In this document: piece after piece, positions 33,550 through 43,180 of the stretch
Layout of the letters: every line of letters begins with the position of its first letter
Numbering within the stretch: position 1 is the stretch's first letter
From: Arcanobacterium_A hippocoleae
Lineage (GTDB): Bacteria; Actinomycetota; Actinomycetes; Actinomycetales; Actinomycetaceae
DNA length: 64,000 nt
Direction: 5' to 3'
NCBI RefSeq assembly: GCF_031456295.1
Contig: NZ_JAVDUJ010000001.1
Span: 1,674,001 to 1,738,000 of the forward strand
Notes under the pieces: generated by a model
What the model saw: only the letters and a program-made list of their open reading frames with translations
Database searches by the model: none
Told to the model about the DNA's origin: nothing
Made by a program: the position numbers and the translations under genes

Positions 33550-34995
33550 GTGAAGTTCTTGAATGATTTGAAACCCAGTTTTGATTTAACCTATGACGAT
33601 GTATTCATGGTGCCGTCATACTCGAATGTTGGATCTCGCAATAATGTGGATCTGAAAACCGCAGACGGCACGGGTACTACGATCCCGCTGGTGGTCGCGA
33701 ATATGACGGCAATCGCCGGGAAGCGGATGGCTGAAACCGTGGCCCGCCGCGGTGGTCTGGTGGTGATCCCGCAGGATATCCCAGTCGATGTGGTAATCGA
33801 AACTGTACGTAAAGTAAAGTCTCGGCATCTGGTTTACGAAACTCCAGTGGTATTAAAACCACATCATACGTGTGGGTATGGGCTGACGCTTCTCCCGAAG
33901 CGTGCCCATAAAGCTGCGGTAGTGATTGATCCGGAAAGCAATATTCCACTTGGGATGGTGGCTGAATCGGATCTTACGGGCGTGGATCGTTTCACGCAAT
34001 TGCGTGAGGTGATGAGTACCAAGCTGATCACGATTGCTGAAGGCACTGCTCCGCGGGATGCTTTTATCCAGTTAAAAGAGGCGCATCTTAATTTTGCGCC
34101 AGTGGTTGATGCGCAGGGGAAGCTCCTTGGCGTGTATACGCGTGCGGGCGCGCTGCGTTCGACGATTTATTCGCCAGCAGTTGATGCCAATAATCAGTTA
34201 CGGATTGGCGCGGCAATCGGGATGAATGGTGATCCGGCAGGGAAAGCACAGCAGCTTGTAGCAGCTGGTGTAGATGTGATCGTGGTAGATACTGCGCATG
34301 GGCATCAGGAAAAAATGTTGGCAGCAGTACGGCAGGTACGTGCAGTGCTTCCGGCAGATTTCCCGATCGTGGCGGGAAACGTCGTGGCTGCAGCTGGTGT
34401 GCGTGATCTCGTGGCAGCAGGTGCTTCGATCGTGAAGGTCGGCGTCGGGCCGGGCGCGATGTGTACTACACGGATGCAGACGGGTGTGGGGCGTCCACAG
34501 TTTTCGGCAGTGCTTGAATGTGCGGCTGAGGCTGCAAAATTTGGTGCACATGTGTGGGCGGATGGCGGTGTACGGCATCCGCGTGATGTGGCGCTGGCGC
34601 TTGCGGCAGGTGCATCTAATGTGATGGTTGGTTCTTGGTTTGCCGGTACGTATGAATCTCCTGGTGATTTGCGTTCGGATGCTGACGGGCGGATTTATAA
34701 GGAATCTTTCGGGATGGCATCGAAGCGTGCGGTGCGGAACCGGACGGCTGCGGATTCTGATTTTGATCGGGCCCGGAAGGCGCTTTTTGAGGAAGGCATT
34801 TCGGTGGCACGGATGTATATAAATCCTGAACGTCCGGGTGTGGAAGATTTGATTGATCAAATTATTTCTGGTGTCCGTTCGGCATTTACTTATGCTGGTG
34901 CGCGCACGATAGGTGAATTTAGGGAGCAGGCAGTGGTGGGCTTGCAGTCTGCTTCTGGTTATCGTGAAGGTGCTCCAGTGCCGCAGTCATGGTGA
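33550..34995 (+). CDS. guaB1: GuaB1 family IMP dehydrogenase-related protein
   Basis: The 481-residue protein has the IMPDH/GMP reductase barrel with an inserted CBS-domain pair (about residues 95-215). The N-terminal FDLTYDDVFMVPSYSNV, the phosphate loop GVGPGAMCTTRMQTGVG with the catalytic Cys, and ADGGVRHPRDVALALAAGASNVMVGSWFAGT are diagnostic. Actinobacterial GuaB1 proteins are known to act as GMP reductases rather than IMP dehydrogenases. The GTG has no ribosome site; TACCAT at 33539-33544 suggests a leaderless start. A very long-stem hairpin follows. Confidence 0.93.
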   Translation: MKFLNDLKPSFDLTYDDVFMVPSYSNVGSRNNVDLKTADGTGTTIPLVVANMTAIAGKRMAETVARRGGLVVIPQDIPVDVVIETVRKVKSRHLVYETPVVLKPHHTCGYGLTLLPKRAHKAAVVIDPESNIPLGMVAESDLTGVDRFTQLREVMSTKLITIAEGTAPRDAFIQLKEAHLNFAPVVDAQGKLLGVYTRAGALRSTIYSPAVDANNQLRIGAAIGMNGDPAGKAQQLVAAGVDVIVVDTAHGHQEKMLAAVRQVRAVLPADFPIVAGNVVAAAGVRDLVAAGASIVKVGVGPGAMCTTRMQTGVGRPQFSAVLECAAEAAKFGAHVWADGGVRHPRDVALALAAGASNVMVGSWFAGTYESPGDLRSDADGRIYKESFGMASKRAVRNRTAADSDFDRARKALFEEGISVARMYINPERPGVEDLIDQIISGVRSAFTYAGARTIGEFREQAVVGLQSASGYREGAPVPQSW

Positions 34996-35012
34996 CGAAT
35001 ATCGGGTAATCA

Positions 35013-35064
35013 CAGAAAGCGGCGGGGATGCGCTGCAAATCTAGCGCATCCCCGCCGCTTTCTG
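35013..35064 (+). terminator. guaB1 terminator hairpin
   Basis: A perfect 22-bp stem (35013-35034 with 35043-35064) and 8-base loop, 18 bases after the stop. No U-tract follows, as often in actinobacteria. Confidence 0.8.
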
Positions 35065-35093
35065 CTGCCGAAGGGGATTAGCGTGGCAGGGGC

Positions 35094-35225
35094 GTGATCA
35101 GGCTTGCTCCCGGGGGATATGTATTTGCCGCAATATTGACGATGGGCGCGATTCTGATCATGAAGACGAATCGGATGATGAATCCGAAAAATCGCGCTTT
35201 GCGAGAAAAGTTGATTATTAAATAA
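35094..35225 (+). CDS. Possible 43-residue membrane peptide
   Basis: A GTG-initiated frame, too short for common ORF cut-offs, contains GGYVFAAILTMGAILIMKT as a likely membrane helix and a basic tail (NPKNRALREKLIIK). A purine-rich GGCAGGGGC stands next to the start. It follows the guaB1 hairpin by 30 bases. It could be a real small protein or a gene remnant. Confidence 0.3.
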   Translation: MIRLAPGGYVFAAILTMGAILIMKTNRMMNPKNRALREKLIIK

Positions 35226-35619
35226 CAATGTAACAATTTCTGTGAAATCAGAAAATCGCGATTGAGCAGGCTTTTTATAATTTTTCTGGAAGAATTTTGC
35301 GAAAACCGTTTTATTTTTTCACAATCTGGGTATATCATCGAAAGTAAATCAGCGCTTTGATTTAAATATGCAATATGATTTGCGCTGCACTTGTGAAGAA
35401 TACTAATGAAGAGCACTTCAGATTCTCGGGGGGGGGGGCAGTAGTAGCTGTATCTAACGCATTTCGTGCACGGAATTTTGTAATTAAGCTCAGCTGTCAG
35501 CCCCGAATATTGGTTGTACCCTGGTATTCCTCTGCGCTCTGCTCACAAAAATTCTAGATTGCATCTGATGCTGCAGCTCTACTCTCGGCAATCTGTATTG
35601 TCTAGATAGGGATTGTGAC
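35226..35619 (+). promoter_or_regulatory. Non-coding region upstream of the giant tip gene
   Basis: No supported gene in ~390 bases. It holds an 11-G tract at 35428-35438, about 180 bases before the GTG of the 2480-residue surface protein. A weak TTCAGA/TAGTAG pair spaced 18 bases flanks the tract, and TATCTA follows at 35451; neither is a clear promoter. Confidence 0.5.
35428..35438. repeat. G11 homopolymer tract 1
   Basis: Eleven consecutive G upstream of the giant pilus-tip gene. Length-unstable tracts like this commonly cause phase variation by slippage. Confidence 0.9.
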
Positions 35620-38600
35620 GTGAAAAATCGCAGGATTCGCCAGAAACTCGTCGTCTCTTTGGCGGCGCTTGGTTTGCTATTTCCAAGCATTCTGATTTCT
35701 GGGGATGCAAACTCAGCGATTGCAGCACCGAATGATGCTAATTCTGCTCTTGACCGGACGAACCGTGCAGCTGGTGAAACCCGCGCGCTCGCAGATGATC
35801 GCGCTGCTGGCAATCCCCTTGCTGGAGATTATATTGTTGGCGGGAAAGGCGATCCCTGGCCGCGTGATGTAAATAAGCCTTTCGATACGAATACGGTTGA
35901 TCCGCAACAGAAACTCAAGCGTTGCCAACGCTCAAAAATTGCGTTGATGTTTGATTTTGCGCCTGAATATACCTGGGAGACGATGGGCGGTATTTTCACT
36001 ACTGGGGCTGCCATTAATACACGTCGTGTGCCGAGAGAATCCGATCGGAAAAATATTCCTTCAACGCAGGATGTACGCAAGATAATCAATATCGGTGGAG
36101 ATCCGAAGCGGTCTCTCCGGGAAACTACTTATATTGATATAAACGGCAGATCCCAGACGGAGAGAATAGTTCGTCGTACAGATCAAGCTGATCAGATTCT
36201 TGACATTGTAGATAAAGTAGCTGGCGCGCCTGTCGATTTAGGCATTTACACTTTTGATAAGTTTAAAGCTACTGGTTGGATGAATGGCGGCAGAATTGTT
36301 GGTGGTCACGCATCGGGTAATACTCAGGATATTCCTGCGACCCCGCTTGATACTCCGGATGGTTATGAGACGATTGTAAATAAAATCAAGTCACTTGATG
36401 CTACAGAAGATGGGGATCGCCGTAGAAGCGGAGACGGCTCGAATTGGGATATGGCAATTCAGAAGGTCTTGCAAGATTCCTGGGATATGGTTAACAGCGG
36501 TCAAACACCATATTCAGATATTTTCCTCTACGGCCCTATGTGGACAGTTTTCGAGGGTCCAAATGATACGAGAGTGAACGAAAATAAGGTTTTAGAAAAG
36601 CTAAATAAATATTTTCAAGAATTGAGCCTGATGGGTACAGATATCCATTTTGTAGCAGTTGGTCCTGCTGGAAATAATGCAAAATGGAAGCTCGAAAAAG
36701 CCTTTGCAAATCTCGAACGGCGCATTGATGAACGTGGTACCGTCGTACCAATTACTGATGGTAAAGGTCGCGCGATCCCAGGCAGTGGTGGAGATACGTC
36801 TTCTGATAGAATCATCTTCCTAACTCACAATCCCGGTGGTTACGGTATTGGCTTTACGTTTGATTACAGCAATGGCGCGCACGCGCAGAATGCTACGATT
36901 ACCGGCAAATTTTCCGAAACGATTGGCGATTTATTTTACCAATCTCCGTGTGTTTCAGTGCGCAGCGAAAAAGTGGATGGAGAATTTAACCATCTCGGTC
37001 CGCGTGCAGGTGCTACTGTAAAATTTGATGTTAACGGCGTTAACCAACAAATTAATGCTCCTCTCACTACGAATGAATTTGGTGCTGCCGAGTTTCCAAC
37101 GATGGCAATGGAAGAGCAAAATGGTCGGTTAATTGATCGTTTTCAATTTCTTGGGATGAAGCAGCTCGATCCTACGAATCCGCAAAGAGATTTTCTTACC
37201 ACTGCATTCAACGCTAAATATCCGGGTAAACCGCCGTTGCGGTGTATCGGATATTCCCGAAATCAAAAGCCGAAAGATATCACCAATCTTGTCATTAAAA
37301 GTATGGGGAAAGAGGCAGGCTTAAATGTTGGCGCAAGCGGGCACGGAATAACTGTTGGTGCATCATTTGCGAATCATACTGGAGCTAATCCTGATTACAC
37401 CTATGTGAAGTGCGCCTTCTATTCTCGTCCGATTGAAGAAATTAAATTCAATAAATACGCGGATGTGGCTCCTTCTGCGCTTGGCTACGATATTTCTGGT
37501 GCCGAATTTAAGGTTGGCTATACTTGTAAAGATCCGCTCGATATTGAGCGCGGTGGTCAAAATAATGGCAAACCGCGTGTCTATCGTGGATATGATTCCA
37601 ATACAGGGAAATCAAATGTAGATAATTACAATATCAATGGCGGTCTGCAAGATAATCAAAAGCTGCCGAATCCAGCGAATTTCAAGATTCACACGAAAGT
37701 GCAAGACGAACTTGAAATACCCCTTTATCCGTTTGAGAAACGGTCAACTACTGCTGGGCAGCCGCAATCAATCGAAACCCAGTATTTGACTGGGCGCGAT
37801 AAAGTAATTACCCGTGCACCGCTCGGCACTGTCTGTAATTTTGAAGAGCAGGTAAAGCTGCCGCCAAAATTCGATTGGGAATCCTTCCGTTACAAAGAAA
37901 ATGAATGGAATACGACCACCAATGATGAAGAAGGCGTATACGATAAGCCTGAGCTGCTCGCTTCCGTACCGGCAGATAATCTTTTCGATACGAATACTGA
38001 ATATCGTGCTATAGCGGGTGTGAAAGTCACAGATAAAGTGACGGGGAAGTTGCAGGGCAATACGCCGATTACTAATCCGCGTAAATATGAAAGCGCATTA
38101 ATGTCTATGCCTGCGGCTTCTGGGAAAGCAGCATTGATTAGATCGCAAACTCATTACACTGCCCAAAAATCTGCAATCACGGCACGGGTGAAAGTTGATC
38201 TTCCAGCTGCTTTGCAGAACGCGCAACTGCCAGAGCAAATAGCCGTCGGCTTAAAGTGCCGTTATATGCCTGACCCAGCAAATCCGCCAGAAAGCTTGGT
38301 TGGTACTCTTGACTACCCTGGCACTGGTGATCTTGCCGATAGTATTGTGCCGCTGAAGCTCGTAAAAAATAATGCGGGTGGAACTGATGGCTATCTTGCC
38401 ATTAGCGATAGTAACAAAAACAAATTCTTCGCAGTAGGCACACATTGTTTCGTGCAAGCCAGCACGGAACAGATTAAAGCATTAGCAGATGCTGGTGTGG
38501 CACGCCCGCAATCTGGTGGGCAAAATATCCCAACGATGGATGAATGGCTTTCTGCGAATCATCAGGGATGGTCGCTATCAAATATGACGCTCAACTCGGA

Positions 38601-41600
38601 TATGTGCCAGGCGGATTATGCAGATTATTATCAAAAGCATTTGATCCGTAATGTGCCGGGCGCGAAAGACGTGCGCGTACCAAAAACTAATGGCGACGGC
38701 TCCTTAGTATTTGAAAATGGTAAATTACATCAAAATCTTTACCGAAATGGGCAGCCGCTCCCAATCGCGCAACGCCCAGATGCGCCAAAATGTAGTTCAA
38801 ATACGATCTACGTGCCAGTTGGCGATCAAGCATGGCGCGAAGATCGCGATCCGAAAAATACGGATATGCAGTTGCGCTTGCAGTTAAACTTCAAGATTGA
38901 TCGCGAGCCAGTGACGTTCAAAGTTGATCAGCAACTCACCGGTGAAGCAGCTTTCCGTGGTAATAACGGATCCTTCCCGTGGGAGCTTTCCTGTACAGAC
39001 CCAGCGAACGCAAATAATAAGGTTGATCTAAACGGTGACGAAGAAGCTGGCACCGATAAAAATCTTTCCTTCACCAAAGGCAAGAATGATGTGAATAATA
39101 AGTTCACTGTACCGGCGAATCTTTCCTGCACGCTCAAGCCGAAGCTCGATTCGATCACTGGTATCGACAAGCCCAATATGCTGAAGATAACGGCGAATCA
39201 GGTGACATTTGAATCCAGTGCAGAAAAAGCTAAAAATCCACTGAAGGTAACGCACAATCTGGAATTTAAGAAAGCGGATTTAACCGTCTCACACACTTCA
39301 GACGTGAGCGCAATGGAATCTGCCCATCAGCAAGAAATGCGTGATTTGCTAAAGGCTACTACGATTCAATGCCGTTTCCCGTGGAGTCAAGACGAAGCTG
39401 GTAAGCCGAATACGAAATCATACACTTATCCAGGGACGGATTTTCCAAACTCTCCTGCTTCCGGAGAAGGGAAAACATGGAAGATCTCGGATCTGCCGGT
39501 AGGCACTGTGTGTTCACATGAATCTACTACAATAGTGAGCACTACCCGCGCATCAGTAACTAATGAGGCACAGCCGAATGAAGTTACGATTGCCGAAAAT
39601 CCTGCATCAAATAGGATTGCAGTTACCAGCACATTCAAACCGCTCGTCGGAGAAGCAAATGTTTCTTTGGTATTGCAAGCAAAAGGCTTTGCGCTTAGTG
39701 ATCCCGTGGCTACAGCTATTCCAAAGCAGCAGACTGCTACACTGCGATGCGGGGCAGAGCCAGTAAAGACGGTGAACCTGAACTTTGCTGATGGCGTTTC
39801 TACCGCAAACGGTAATGTGAAACTGCCGGTCGGCACGGAATGTACCTTAACGCTCAACTCCGGCACGATCGCAAATAAGGCGCTCAAACTTGGGGCGATC
39901 GGATTCAATAGCACCGGGCTAGATGCAGGTGTTTCTACTTCAACACAAGGAAATACCTATACTTTCACCACTCCCGCAACAGCCGATGCAGGATACACGA
40001 TTCAAATCACGGCACCATACTCGCTGAACACTGTGCGGCTGCAAGCAACTGTGAATACTTATGCAAAACAGCCTGCTAATGCACGCGGCGCTGCTGAGAA
40101 TTGGCAGAAAGCATTTGCGGCACGTAATGCTGCTGCGCAAGTGAAGGTCACAGCGAAATGCTATTACGGCGCTGATCCAACTGATGGTGCACTTACCCTA
40201 GAACGTACTACTATTGCTAATCCGAATGGGACTTTCGCTACCGTCAACTTCAATAAAGAAGTTGGCGTGGGCTGGAAGTGTGAATTTACCACGAATGTGA
40301 ATGGGCAAAGCGGCGAGCCAGCGAAAGCACTCAAAGTAGCTGGCGCAAATCTGCTCACCTCGCCTGACGCAGCGATTGCCAGTGGGGCGCAGCCAGGTTG
40401 GAGTGTAACTGGTGTGCAGCCCACCACCGGCACAGAGCCACTTACTTCCGCGAAGTTCACGGTGGGTGAGCAAGCGATTAACGCCACCTATAATCTGGGC
40501 TACCAGATGCAGGGCGCTACCGTGGGGATGAAGAAGAAGGTCGCTGGTGAAGGCGTATCGCAAATTCTTGCTGCGAAACTCTATGCTGTGGCATACAAGT
40601 GTACTTTGAATGGTCAGACGGTAGTTGATGATACCTGGTACAACCTATCGCGTTTCAACCTTGGCGCTGTACCAAACTTCATGCAAGGTTTACCGGCTGG
40701 TGCTGACTGTACCTTCAAAGAACTAGCACATGCTACGAATCCGCAGGATCAAAGCGATCAAGGCGCGATCATTGAAAATGCGAAATGGAGCATGGCTTGG
40801 TCGGCTACTGACGGGCCGATGGCACGCGACGGCGAACAGCGGATTCCACTCACTGAAAAGCCTGTTACTGATAAAGATTCAGGCAAGGCAACCGGTGAAA
40901 AGGAAATCACAATCACGCTGCCAAAGGATCAGCCAGCAGCAGGAAACAAGTATCTTTCCAAGCAATGCCAGGATACTCCGCAAGGGATCGATCCATTGAA
41001 TTTGCAGATCAATTCCGATGCAAGTGCGCTCCAGAATTGTAATACGGATAATGATGCGAAAGCCTATGGGAATTATAATCAGGCTGTAGCGCCTTACGTA
41101 CCACGGAAACTGCCGGAGAACTTCTTTGGCACGCTTTCTCCGTTGAATACATACAATTTTGAAAAAACGAAGCTAATATTCGAGAAGAAGTTGAGTGGCG
41201 ACGGAAAAGCACTTGGCGCAAATGATAGTTTTGGTGTGCGGGTGCGCTGCTATGTGAAGCAGGATGCGTCCACCAATATCGGCGGTGTCGATGTGAATAC
41301 CAATCAGTCGAATTGGACATTCACTGTCGGCGGTAATAGCGGGTTGAAACCGAATACGCAATTTGGGAATACCGCTGATGAGCAGCGTTTGATGCGCGAG
41401 ATCCCGCTCGGATACACCTGCGAGATCGCCGAAGACAAATTTGAATCATATGATGCAACTACTTCCACCGCACTGACTGTGCAACGGCAGGTAGGGGAGA
41501 ATGCTCCGACGGCAATTACCGACGCTGATTTTGCGATTGCTTCGCAAACACCTGCTGAAAATGAAGCATTCAAGGCAAGTTTCCCGATCACGAAGAGCCT

Positions 41601-43062
41601 TGTTGGTAGTGAAAATGGAAAGCAGATCGCATCCTTAATCACCTTGAATAATAAGTACACTCGTGAACGTACCCCAATGGTGTTGGGGCAGATGATGAGC
41701 AATCATGATCAGTTCAATTTGCAAAAGGAAGAGCTCGGGATCAACAATTACGTGGTTTCCTATGTTTGCGAAGATCCAGTGTTGAAAGAAAAGGTGAGCG
41801 GCGCAGGTACAGCTACGGCTGCCGAAGGCAAAGCGGTAGTTTATCAGGGCGTTGTAAGCTTGCCGGCGAATAATACGCCTCCAGCCGGAAGCGAAGCAAT
41901 CAGTTTGGCACGGATCCAAGTGGATAATCCTGAGTTTCAGGCTGGCGAGCCGGAGTCTGCGCAAAATCAGCGGCTGATTGATTTGCCGGTAGGCTCGCGA
42001 TGCAGTTTCGTGCAGCATAATCCTGGATACACTTTGGGAGCTACTGCTGAGCCGGCAAACCCCTTAGACAAGTTCAAGGCTGGCGATACGCAGCTAGTGC
42101 GGCTAGATTCTCGCGTGGAGCATAAGATCAACGGCAAGGGGATGCCTGATAATCCAGCTAAGCGAATCCTGCTGAAGGAAATGGCGAATATCAATGATCC
42201 AAGTGCAGCTGCTGTGCAAAATATCGAGTTGGCAGCGGTAGATCCGCAAGCTGCGGAAAATAAGCGCGGGAACTTTGTACTTTTCAATAATTCGTATTAT
42301 GTGCCGCGTGTGAACTACAGTTTTGCTACCTATCTGGAGGGTCTTGAAGGTGGTGCACAGTTAAATGGCCGTGCAGTGGATTTGCATAATGTGGCATTCA
42401 ATTATGGATACAAGTGTGAGCTTCCATCTGGTGCGAACGGCGCGCCGTTAATCCCGCAACGGTTGATGAAAGCTGGCGGTTGGACGGTGAAAGCGAATCA
42501 GCAGCCAGGGGAAATCAATGACATCGTGAATACTTTTGCTACTAAGCCGAATCCGGCTCCTGCTCAGCCAGGCAAGACGGTGCCACTTGAGAAAGCCACG
42601 AATTATCATACGTTTGCTCCGCTGCCAGTCGGCACTGCTTGTGAAGTGCGCCCAATGGCAGAAGCTGGTGCGAGCACGCCGCTGCCGAAGCAGGCAGTGA
42701 ATCTACTTGCGGCAAGTAATTTTGCGGCAGAACCAAGCGTGATCGCGAATCCGCCGCAGGAAGTTCTTTTCGATGCAAGCAACAATGAACTTCTTTACAA
42801 CCCCGAATTTGTGTCGATTACTGAAAACGAAACCGGTGTAGCAGTGAAAACGCCTTTGCCGCGGGTCACTTTCGGCACGGATTCAGTGATTGCGCTTAAT
42901 GCAAGTACGCCAATGCAGGTAGTGGGATATCAGGTTTACGATCGCGAAGCAGCTACTTTGCCGACTACCGGGATTGACGGCTTCGGATTGTACGTGTTGT
43001 TACTACTAGTTCCGTTGTTAGGAGGCGCCGTATATCTCGTATTTCGCCGGCAAGAACCTTAA
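35620..43062 (+). CDS. Giant LPXTG surface protein, probable pilus tip
   Basis: The 2480-residue protein begins with a signal peptide (VVSLAALGLLFPSILIS) and ends with a cell-wall sorting signal: LPTTG at about residue 2447, a hydrophobic helix and FRRQEP. Residues ~100-420 follow the von Willebrand A layout of actinobacterial tip pilins, but the MIDAS residues are lost: the DxSxS motif reads DFAPE and the late LTDG reads LYGP; only SNWDMAI remains. From ~580 to ~2420 come about ten Ig-like repeats, each with two cysteines and a closing motif such as LPVGTVC, LPVGTEC, LPAGADC, IPLGYTC, LPVGSRC or LPVGTAC, resembling DUF5979-type domains. The GTG start lacks a strong ribosome site. It heads the tip-pilin-sortase order typical of SpaA-type pilus operons. 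Confidence 0.85.
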   Translation: MKNRRIRQKLVVSLAALGLLFPSILISGDANSAIAAPNDANSALDRTNRAAGETRALADDRAAGNPLAGDYIVGGKGDPWPRDVNKPFDTNTVDPQQKLKRCQRSKIALMFDFAPEYTWETMGGIFTTGAAINTRRVPRESDRKNIPSTQDVRKIINIGGDPKRSLRETTYIDINGRSQTERIVRRTDQADQILDIVDKVAGAPVDLGIYTFDKFKATGWMNGGRIVGGHASGNTQDIPATPLDTPDGYETIVNKIKSLDATEDGDRRRSGDGSNWDMAIQKVLQDSWDMVNSGQTPYSDIFLYGPMWTVFEGPNDTRVNENKVLEKLNKYFQELSLMGTDIHFVAVGPAGNNAKWKLEKAFANLERRIDERGTVVPITDGKGRAIPGSGGDTSSDRIIFLTHNPGGYGIGFTFDYSNGAHAQNATITGKFSETIGDLFYQSPCVSVRSEKVDGEFNHLGPRAGATVKFDVNGVNQQINAPLTTNEFGAAEFPTMAMEEQNGRLIDRFQFLGMKQLDPTNPQRDFLTTAFNAKYPGKPPLRCIGYSRNQKPKDITNLVIKSMGKEAGLNVGASGHGITVGASFANHTGANPDYTYVKCAFYSRPIEEIKFNKYADVAPSALGYDISGAEFKVGYTCKDPLDIERGGQNNGKPRVYRGYDSNTGKSNVDNYNINGGLQDNQKLPNPANFKIHTKVQDELEIPLYPFEKRSTTAGQPQSIETQYLTGRDKVITRAPLGTVCNFEEQVKLPPKFDWESFRYKENEWNTTTNDEEGVYDKPELLASVPADNLFDTNTEYRAIAGVKVTDKVTGKLQGNTPITNPRKYESALMSMPAASGKAALIRSQTHYTAQKSAITARVKVDLPAALQNAQLPEQIAVGLKCRYMPDPANPPESLVGTLDYPGTGDLADSIVPLKLVKNNAGGTDGYLAISDSNKNKFFAVGTHCFVQASTEQIKALADAGVARPQSGGQNIPTMDEWLSANHQGWSLSNMTLNSDMCQADYADYYQKHLIRNVPGAKDVRVPKTNGDGSLVFENGKLHQNLYRNGQPLPIAQRPDAPKCSSNTIYVPVGDQAWREDRDPKNTDMQLRLQLNFKIDREPVTFKVDQQLTGEAAFRGNNGSFPWELSCTDPANANNKVDLNGDEEAGTDKNLSFTKGKNDVNNKFTVPANLSCTLKPKLDSITGIDKPNMLKITANQVTFESSAEKAKNPLKVTHNLEFKKADLTVSHTSDVSAMESAHQQEMRDLLKATTIQCRFPWSQDEAGKPNTKSYTYPGTDFPNSPASGEGKTWKISDLPVGTVCSHESTTIVSTTRASVTNEAQPNEVTIAENPASNRIAVTSTFKPLVGEANVSLVLQAKGFALSDPVATAIPKQQTATLRCGAEPVKTVNLNFADGVSTANGNVKLPVGTECTLTLNSGTIANKALKLGAIGFNSTGLDAGVSTSTQGNTYTFTTPATADAGYTIQITAPYSLNTVRLQATVNTYAKQPANARGAAENWQKAFAARNAAAQVKVTAKCYYGADPTDGALTLERTTIANPNGTFATVNFNKEVGVGWKCEFTTNVNGQSGEPAKALKVAGANLLTSPDAAIASGAQPGWSVTGVQPTTGTEPLTSAKFTVGEQAINATYNLGYQMQGATVGMKKKVAGEGVSQILAAKLYAVAYKCTLNGQTVVDDTWYNLSRFNLGAVPNFMQGLPAGADCTFKELAHATNPQDQSDQGAIIENAKWSMAWSATDGPMARDGEQRIPLTEKPVTDKDSGKATGEKEITITLPKDQPAAGNKYLSKQCQDTPQGIDPLNLQINSDASALQNCNTDNDAKAYGNYNQAVAPYVPRKLPENFFGTLSPLNTYNFEKTKLIFEKKLSGDGKALGANDSFGVRVRCYVKQDASTNIGGVDVNTNQSNWTFTVGGNSGLKPNTQFGNTADEQRLMREIPLGYTCEIAEDKFESYDATTSTALTVQRQVGENAPTAITDADFAIASQTPAENEAFKASFPITKSLVGSENGKQIASLITLNNKYTRERTPMVLGQMMSNHDQFNLQKEELGINNYVVSYVCEDPVLKEKVSGAGTATAAEGKAVVYQGVVSLPANNTPPAGSEAISLARIQVDNPEFQAGEPESAQNQRLIDLPVGSRCSFVQHNPGYTLGATAEPANPLDKFKAGDTQLVRLDSRVEHKINGKGMPDNPAKRILLKEMANINDPSAAAVQNIELAAVDPQAAENKRGNFVLFNNSYYVPRVNYSFATYLEGLEGGAQLNGRAVDLHNVAFNYGYKCELPSGANGAPLIPQRLMKAGGWTVKANQQPGEINDIVNTFATKPNPAPAQPGKTVPLEKATNYHTFAPLPVGTACEVRPMAEAGASTPLPKQAVNLLAASNFAAEPSVIANPPQEVLFDASNNELLYNPEFVSITENETGVAVKTPLPRVTFGTDSVIALNASTPMQVVGYQVYDREAATLPTTGIDGFGLYVLLLLVPLLGGAVYLVFRRQEP

Positions 43063-43180
43063 TGGTGGAATGCAGGCAGGAGCTTCCCGCATTGGGCAGC
43101 GTCTAGTAAGTTCAAACAACTAAAAAGTTTTGGAAAGTTCAATATTGATCTGAACTCCATATTTTGAAAGGAAAAAATAA

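Noticed and set aside
35375..35557. 60-codon plus-strand ORF running through G tract 1
   Set aside because: No ribosome site, no protein-like character, and it ends in a run of unrelated residues. The tract is better seen as non-coding.
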